The notes beneath the pieces are model-generated. The model was not told the DNA's origin. It ran no database searches and worked only from the letters and a program-made list of their open reading frames with translations. DNA of 25,679 nt, from NCBI GenBank assembly GCA_050744245.1, contig JBOGGX010000036.1:1-25679 (forward strand), read 5' to 3'. Of this stretch, positions 22,901-25,679 are shown piece after piece (within the stretch, counting starts at the first letter, position 1; each line of letters opens with the position of its first letter). The stretch is from JBOGGX01 sp050744245. GTDB lineage: Bacteria > Actinomycetota > Acidimicrobiia > Acidimicrobiales > JBOGGX01. Made by a program: the position numbers and the translations under genes.

Positions 22901-23584
22901 GACGTGCAGGCGATCGTCGACGCGGCCAACGACGCCACGGCCGAGCTGCGCAACCAGGTGGTCGGCACCCAGACGGCCGACATCCTGCGCGATCTGACGC
23001 GCTTGAACGAGTCGGCCATGGGCAACTTCGTGGCCGACCCGATGCGGGCGTTCTATCCGGGGGTCGAGGCCGCCCTCACCAACTCCGGCGGCCTCCGGGC
23101 CGACCTGGTGGTCTCCCCGCCCTCGGCCAACGAGCAGCCGGGCGAGATCACCTGGGGCGAGGTCTTCACCGTGCTGCCGTTCGGAAATCGGACGGTGATC
23201 GAGACGATCACCGGCGCGCAGTTGCAGGAGGCGCTGCTCAACGGGTTCAGCCCGGTGTGCAACCCGGCCATCGCCACCGGCCGGTTCCCCCAGGTGTCCG
23301 GTCTCCGGCTGTCGTTCAGCTGCAACGGGTTGACGCCCGAGGTCACCGGCATGTGGAAGGCGCCGCAGGGGCCGGCCGGACCGCTCACGCCCATCGGCCC
23401 GGCCGACACCATCCGCCTCGTGACCAACGACTTCATGTTCACCGGCGGTGACGGCTACACCGCCTTGGCCGGCGGCACCGACGTGCTCCAGCCGGGCGAC
23501 GCCCTCCTCGACATCGTGGTCGAGCACATCCGGGCCAACTCGCCGGTGAGCGCCGCGGTCGAGGGCCGCATCATCAGGACCTGA
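19913..23584 (+). CDS. Secreted fusion: nucleotide pyrophosphatase-like domain plus 5'-nucleotidase
   Basis: A 1223-residue exported protein with a signal peptide (residues 1 to about 33). The first half (about 40-690) is an alkaline-phosphatase-superfamily phosphodiesterase/nucleotide-pyrophosphatase. It has Asp50 in YASDGLRQD, probable nucleophile Thr92 in PPNTGAGW, Asp400/His404 in TDEFQHQF, Asp474/His475 in GSDHGF and His639 in GQHGY. The second half is an UshA-type 5'-nucleotidase. Metallophosphatase motifs are NDFHG (718-720), GGDN (765), GNHE (797-800), IHEG (900) and AGHTH (941-943), followed by the C-terminal domain with TNSGG (1057) and FTGGDGY (1176-1182). All metal sites look intact. 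Together they could turn extracellular nucleotides into nucleoside and phosphate. ATG at 19913 follows GGGGGAAGG. It stands alone. Confidence 0.92.
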   Translation: MRSVLGRRRVVTTAVLGALAVLAALLTPAAAQGAPSAQSDASRVLLYASDGLRQDIVQRYADDGGVPGFASLLERGASGAGGGMLAAAPPNTGAGWYTMASGAWPGVHGSTNNTFHRNSQGFGLRTSAFDPGVLAAETIVQSAERANRRVLQMEWAGGRNAVTNGPSVDFRAFLSGRGVTTNFVSPSDRPALIAAFGLQYDQVVLAPAAGWVNAPASFSPALETRMRVLDFGIDKYGLDAYIYDSTDDGATNYDRVLFARGKDGSAGVGDLGRDEWADVKVTVPDGPLAGMTAAMLVKVEELSPDATQVRLFHTSVTRANASWPNWPGEPGFSGDFAEFVAQRFPSSQAGDFAVLEAGVVREETYVEQGLYWEQLHHPLLQYMIRLHRPELALVGYPVTDEFQHQFLGLVTPTVPDGSPNPAFDDVELDGVPDGRVAAREAFIRRSYEGSDATMRLAQQRMGGTGRVTTFVGSDHGFAPQFLAIDASRVLVDLGLLSTPQTSNCRPATGETIGKAKACWAGGAVQIYLNLAGRNPAGGGLTQVTAAEAPAVLAAIETAFTGLSDPTDWDGDGSPEGWTVIDRVFTQAEARYIPNGPGTTTNMAHPTRTGDLVAFSYPPYQFDAATPGTLIAKSEFYGQHGYVPDVQDLDDNVNLRATFLAGGPGIQAGEFTVRSIDIAPTIAYMMRIPQPQHSQGRVLLQLIRGSNGVRPLSIIGLNDFHGQLDPSTLLVDGLNVNVGGASLLATMFDEEAAALPGPALLLAGGDNVGASPPNSGLLEDMPAIDVENAWGLDATSYGNHEFDFGLERLLAHQARANFPFLATNIVDEDTRQTPDWVTPSVVFTVNGVQVGVIGAALETTPELVRAGATEGLTFLPAAGRIRSESERLKRQGVRVQIVVIHEGTALGSNAVDGTPPVPWEGPIMTIANDLRRTTVDAIVAGHTHRVSNLMVGDILVTEGINAGTSYSVLQLMVKGGDVEWAGGATRVAYSLGVAPRPDVQAIVDAANDATAELRNQVVGTQTADILRDLTRLNESAMGNFVADPMRAFYPGVEAALTNSGGLRADLVVSPPSANEQPGEITWGEVFTVLPFGNRTVIETITGAQLQEALLNGFSPVCNPAIATGRFPQVSGLRLSFSCNGLTPEVTGMWKAPQGPAGPLTPIGPADTIRLVTNDFMFTGGDGYTALAGGTDVLQPGDALLDIVVEHIRANSPVSAAVEGRIIRT

Positions 23585-23589
23585 GCACC

Positions 23590-23641
23590 CGAATGTTCGG
23601 TGGATTGTTCCCACTTCTGGGAATGATCCACCGGACGTTCG
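23590..23641. repeat. Palindromic repeat, copy B
   Basis: The left arm CGAATGTTCGGTGGAT (23590-23605) pairs with ATCCACCGGACGTTCG (23626-23641) with only two differences, both G/T wobbles in one strand's RNA. Inside is a TG/TG internal loop, then TTCCCA pairing with TGGGAA around a CTTC loop. It begins six bases after the fusion-nucleotidase stop and abuts the end of the minus-strand isomerase gene. This is the better preserved of the two copies. Confidence 0.8.
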
Positions 23642-24226
23642 AGCCGGGTGTCAGCCACGGTCTTACGGGCCAGGAGGTCGTCGAGGATGGCCGCGGTGAT
23701 CGCGATCCCGTCGGGCGTGGCCAGGCCCGGCCGGCCCAGGGCATCGGTGAGGTCGATGCCGTGCACGACGGCCTCGACCACCCGGCTGGGCACGAACTCA
23801 CCGAGGGTCATGAGCGCGTAGCAGCCGGGGCCGATGGCGCCGGCCGGGTGGGCCCGCGCCTCCTCGATGGTCTTGGAGAACGTCTCGTGCAGAACGTCCG
23901 GCATGTCGCCCGGCTTCTTGTCGATGACCATGGTGTAGGCGTAGGCATAGACGACCTGCGCCGCCTCCGACCTGGGGAAGATGAAGAAGCTGGTCCGATC
24001 CGCCCCGGCTGCCCCTCCTGAGACCGGCGACGAGCATGCGGGTCAGACCGATCGAGATGTCGAAGTGCCCGGCCAACTCGAACACCGTCCAATGTGGAAG
24101 ACTGGCGTCGATCGGCTCGAGCTTCACCTCGGCCGCCCACTCGTCGTCCGACAGGCCACGGAAGGTGTCCTCGACCTGCTGCAGTTCCCGCGCCAGGGTC
24201 GCGACCGCGTGATCGTAGGTGTCCAA
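23642..24226 (-). pseudogene. Frameshifted mycothiol-dependent maleylpyruvate isomerase-like gene
   Basis: A TTG at 24226 with AGGAGGG eight bases upstream starts MDTYDHAVATLARELQQVE. WTVFELAGHFDISIGLTRML carries the first metal-ligand His of the DinB-like fold. Near 24010 the frame changes within a G-rich tract and continues GADRTSFFIFPRSEAAQVVY, then the family's central helix, and EFVPSRVVEAVVHGIDLTDA with the second metal-ligand His. The end LDDLLARKTVADTRLERP runs straight into palindromic repeat copy B, where the usual C-terminal extension should be, so the 3' end also looks replaced. Intact relatives are thiol-dependent isomerases or transferases. One frameshift plus a lost tail makes function doubtful. 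Confidence 0.75.
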
Positions 24227-24315
24227 CTGAGCTGCCCTCCTCGTCCACCCCGACTCCGATGTAGCACGCCCGCGCCGTCGATGCTCTGACACACTCGCGC
24301 CGGTCGACAACGGAG

Positions 24316-25679
24316 GTGGACCTTGGCCTTGGTCTTGGCGGGCACGGTGGCGCCCATGGCACGGGCGCCGAGGACGAGACGTTCCGTGGTCGGGTGTGGC
24401 TGGGCGACGACGGCCTGGTCGACGCGGTCACCCGGGCGGGCGAGCCAGCGCCGGCCGGTTTCGAGTCGGCCCCGACGGTCGACGTCGGCGCCGCCGTCAT
24501 CCACCCCGGCTTCGTCGACCTCCGCTCCCATGTCGGCTACAACACCCTGCCGTTGTGGGTGGAGCCGACCCAGACGACACCCTTCCTCCACCACGACATC
24601 TGGCCCGGCGAGCGGAGCTATCGGGGGGCGGTCGGCTGGCCGGCGTGGACGCTGCTCGACCGGGCGCCCGAGACGCTGCTGACCTACATCCAGGTGCGGG
24701 CCCTGGCCGGCGGGACGACCACGATCCAGGGGTGGCCGAGCGCCAGTCGACCGGCGACCAACCGGCTGGTGCGCAGCGTCGACGACGACCCCGTCGGTCC
24801 GCTGGCCGACCCGGTCAGGGTGTCGGCCCTCACCCTCGACCAGAGCGCGCTCGCAACGCGGGCCTCGGCCATGCAGGCCGGTCGGTCGTTCATCTACCAC
24901 TGCGGCGAGGGCCAGCCCGGGTCGAGGGTGGTGGCCGAGTTCGACGACGTCGACCGCTCGGGCTGCCTCCAGCCCGGTCTCATCGCGGTCCACGGGTGTG
25001 CCCTCGACGCGACGCACTTCGCCAGGTGGCGGCAGGCGGCGACGCCGCCGGCCGGGCGCCCGGCCGGGACGGTGGCGTGGTCGCCGTTCTCCAACCTGTG
25101 GCTCTATGGCATCACCACCGACGTGCCTTCGGCCCTGGCCGCCCGACTCTCGGTGGCCATCGGGAACAACTGGGGCCCGTCCGGCACCAAGAACCTGCTC
25201 GGTGAGCTCAAGGTCGCCCGGCTGTGGAGCGACCGGGCGGGGTGGGCGTTGACCGACCACGTCCTCGTGGGCATGGTCACCAGCGCCCCGGGCGACGCCC
25301 TGGGCCGGGCCTGGCAGGCACCGGTGGGCCGGCTCGAGCCGGGCGGGCTGGCCGACGTGACCGTGCTCGCCCGCCGGGACCCGGACGTGTGGACCAACGC
25401 GGTGACGGCCCGCGAGCGCGACGTGGTGCTCGTGGTCGTCGGCGGCCGCGGCCGCTACGGCACCAAGCCCTTCATGGACGCGGCCGGCGAGCGGGCGACG
25501 ACGGCCGTCCGCATCGGTCGCTACTCGCGGCGGGTCCCGACCGTCCGCCCCGACGATCCGTCGGCCGTGTGGCCGTGGACCGACGTGCTGGGCCGGCTCG
25601 ACGCGATCCGGGCCGACGCCGCGGTCAATCCTCCGACCGGACCGGCCGGCGCCCGCGGCGGGCCGGCGCGGCGCGGGCC
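24316..25679 (+). CDS. Amidohydrolase-family protein with altered metal site (partial at window end)
   Basis: An AtzA/TrzA-type amidohydrolase relative that stays open to the window edge. Family landmarks are PGFVDLRSHVGYNTLPLW, LAGGTTTIQGWPSASRP, FIYHCGEG, LIAVHGCALD, AWSPFSNLWLYGITTDV, NNWGPSGTKNLLGELKVA and GGLADVTVLARR. The usual first motif is HxH but here reads RSH. The usual catalytic Asp before W-x-PSGTKN is Asn. Two metal-site residues are therefore missing and classical hydrolase activity is doubtful. The GTG at 24316 gives an uninterrupted frame with a Gly-rich start. The TTG at 24323, after GGAGG, gives the more natural LALVLAGTVAPMA but needs one extra G near 24364 to join the rest. 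It is divergent from the isomerase gene; the 89-base gap should hold both promoters. Confidence 0.75.
   Translation, partial: MDLGLGLGGHGGAHGTGAEDETFRGRVWLGDDGLVDAVTRAGEPAPAGFESAPTVDVGAAVIHPGFVDLRSHVGYNTLPLWVEPTQTTPFLHHDIWPGERSYRGAVGWPAWTLLDRAPETLLTYIQVRALAGGTTTIQGWPSASRPATNRLVRSVDDDPVGPLADPVRVSALTLDQSALATRASAMQAGRSFIYHCGEGQPGSRVVAEFDDVDRSGCLQPGLIAVHGCALDATHFARWRQAATPPAGRPAGTVAWSPFSNLWLYGITTDVPSALAARLSVAIGNNWGPSGTKNLLGELKVARLWSDRAGWALTDHVLVGMVTSAPGDALGRAWQAPVGRLEPGGLADVTVLARRDPDVWTNAVTARERDVVLVVVGGRGRYGTKPFMDAAGERATTAVRIGRYSRRVPTVRPDDPSAVWPWTDVLGRLDAIRADAAVNPPTGPAGARGGPARRG

Noticed and set aside
19910..23614. 1234-codon minus-strand open frame opposite the fusion nucleotidase
   Set aside because: It is antisense to a gene with complete catalytic motifs, and its composition (His/Val/Arg-rich) is that of a reverse-frame shadow.

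Overview
High-GC actinobacterial chromosome, probably of the class Acidimicrobiia. The base composition, frequent GTG and TTG starts, protein family mix, a mycothiol-type isomerase relative and a DUF6351 protein fit this, but it is inferred from style and not from a marker gene. There are no rRNA, tRNA, CRISPR or integrase genes.

Layout. Positions 1-486 hold an imperfect hairpin and a decayed DUF5996 gene. Positions 580-7452 form the most interesting block. On the minus strand a tight run reads Lrp/AsnC regulator, class II glutamine amidotransferase, glutamine-synthetase-family ligase, class I glutamine amidotransferase. Divergent from it, on the plus strand, a second tight run reads PLP aminotransferase, PPOX-fold protein, cupin, FluG-type amidohydrolase. 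The shared regulatory gap and the family mix suggest one pathway built on gamma-glutamylation of an unidentified amine, followed by transamination or oxidation and amide hydrolysis.

Positions 7529-11822 hold a tandem alpha/beta hydrolase, a saccharopine-dehydrogenase-like reductase, a beta-carbonic anhydrase, a possible tiny basic ORF and an enoyl-CoA hydratase relative. Positions 11846-13339 hold a broken PfkB kinase, a cold-shock protein with a clear terminator, a small SHOCT-like protein and a short broken gene. Positions 13353-18280 hold a secreted DUF6351 protein, a frameshifted CYTH gene, a SnoaL-like relic, and an AraC regulator followed by a VOC protein and a cupin. Positions 18400-19760 are a heavily frameshifted minus-strand remnant. 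Positions 19913-23584 encode a secreted fusion of a nucleotide-pyrophosphatase-like domain and a 5'-nucleotidase. The window ends with a frameshifted maleylpyruvate-isomerase-like gene and a divergent amidohydrolase relative that runs off the edge and has lost metal ligands.

Two structural themes cut across the genes. A 52-base palindromic element occurs twice (7476-7527 and 23590-23641), each time between convergent genes. In addition, an unusual number of genes are frameshifted, and two appear to keep both protein ends while lacking the middle. Either the region is decaying in a patchy way or the assembly carries indel errors. Raw read support would settle this.
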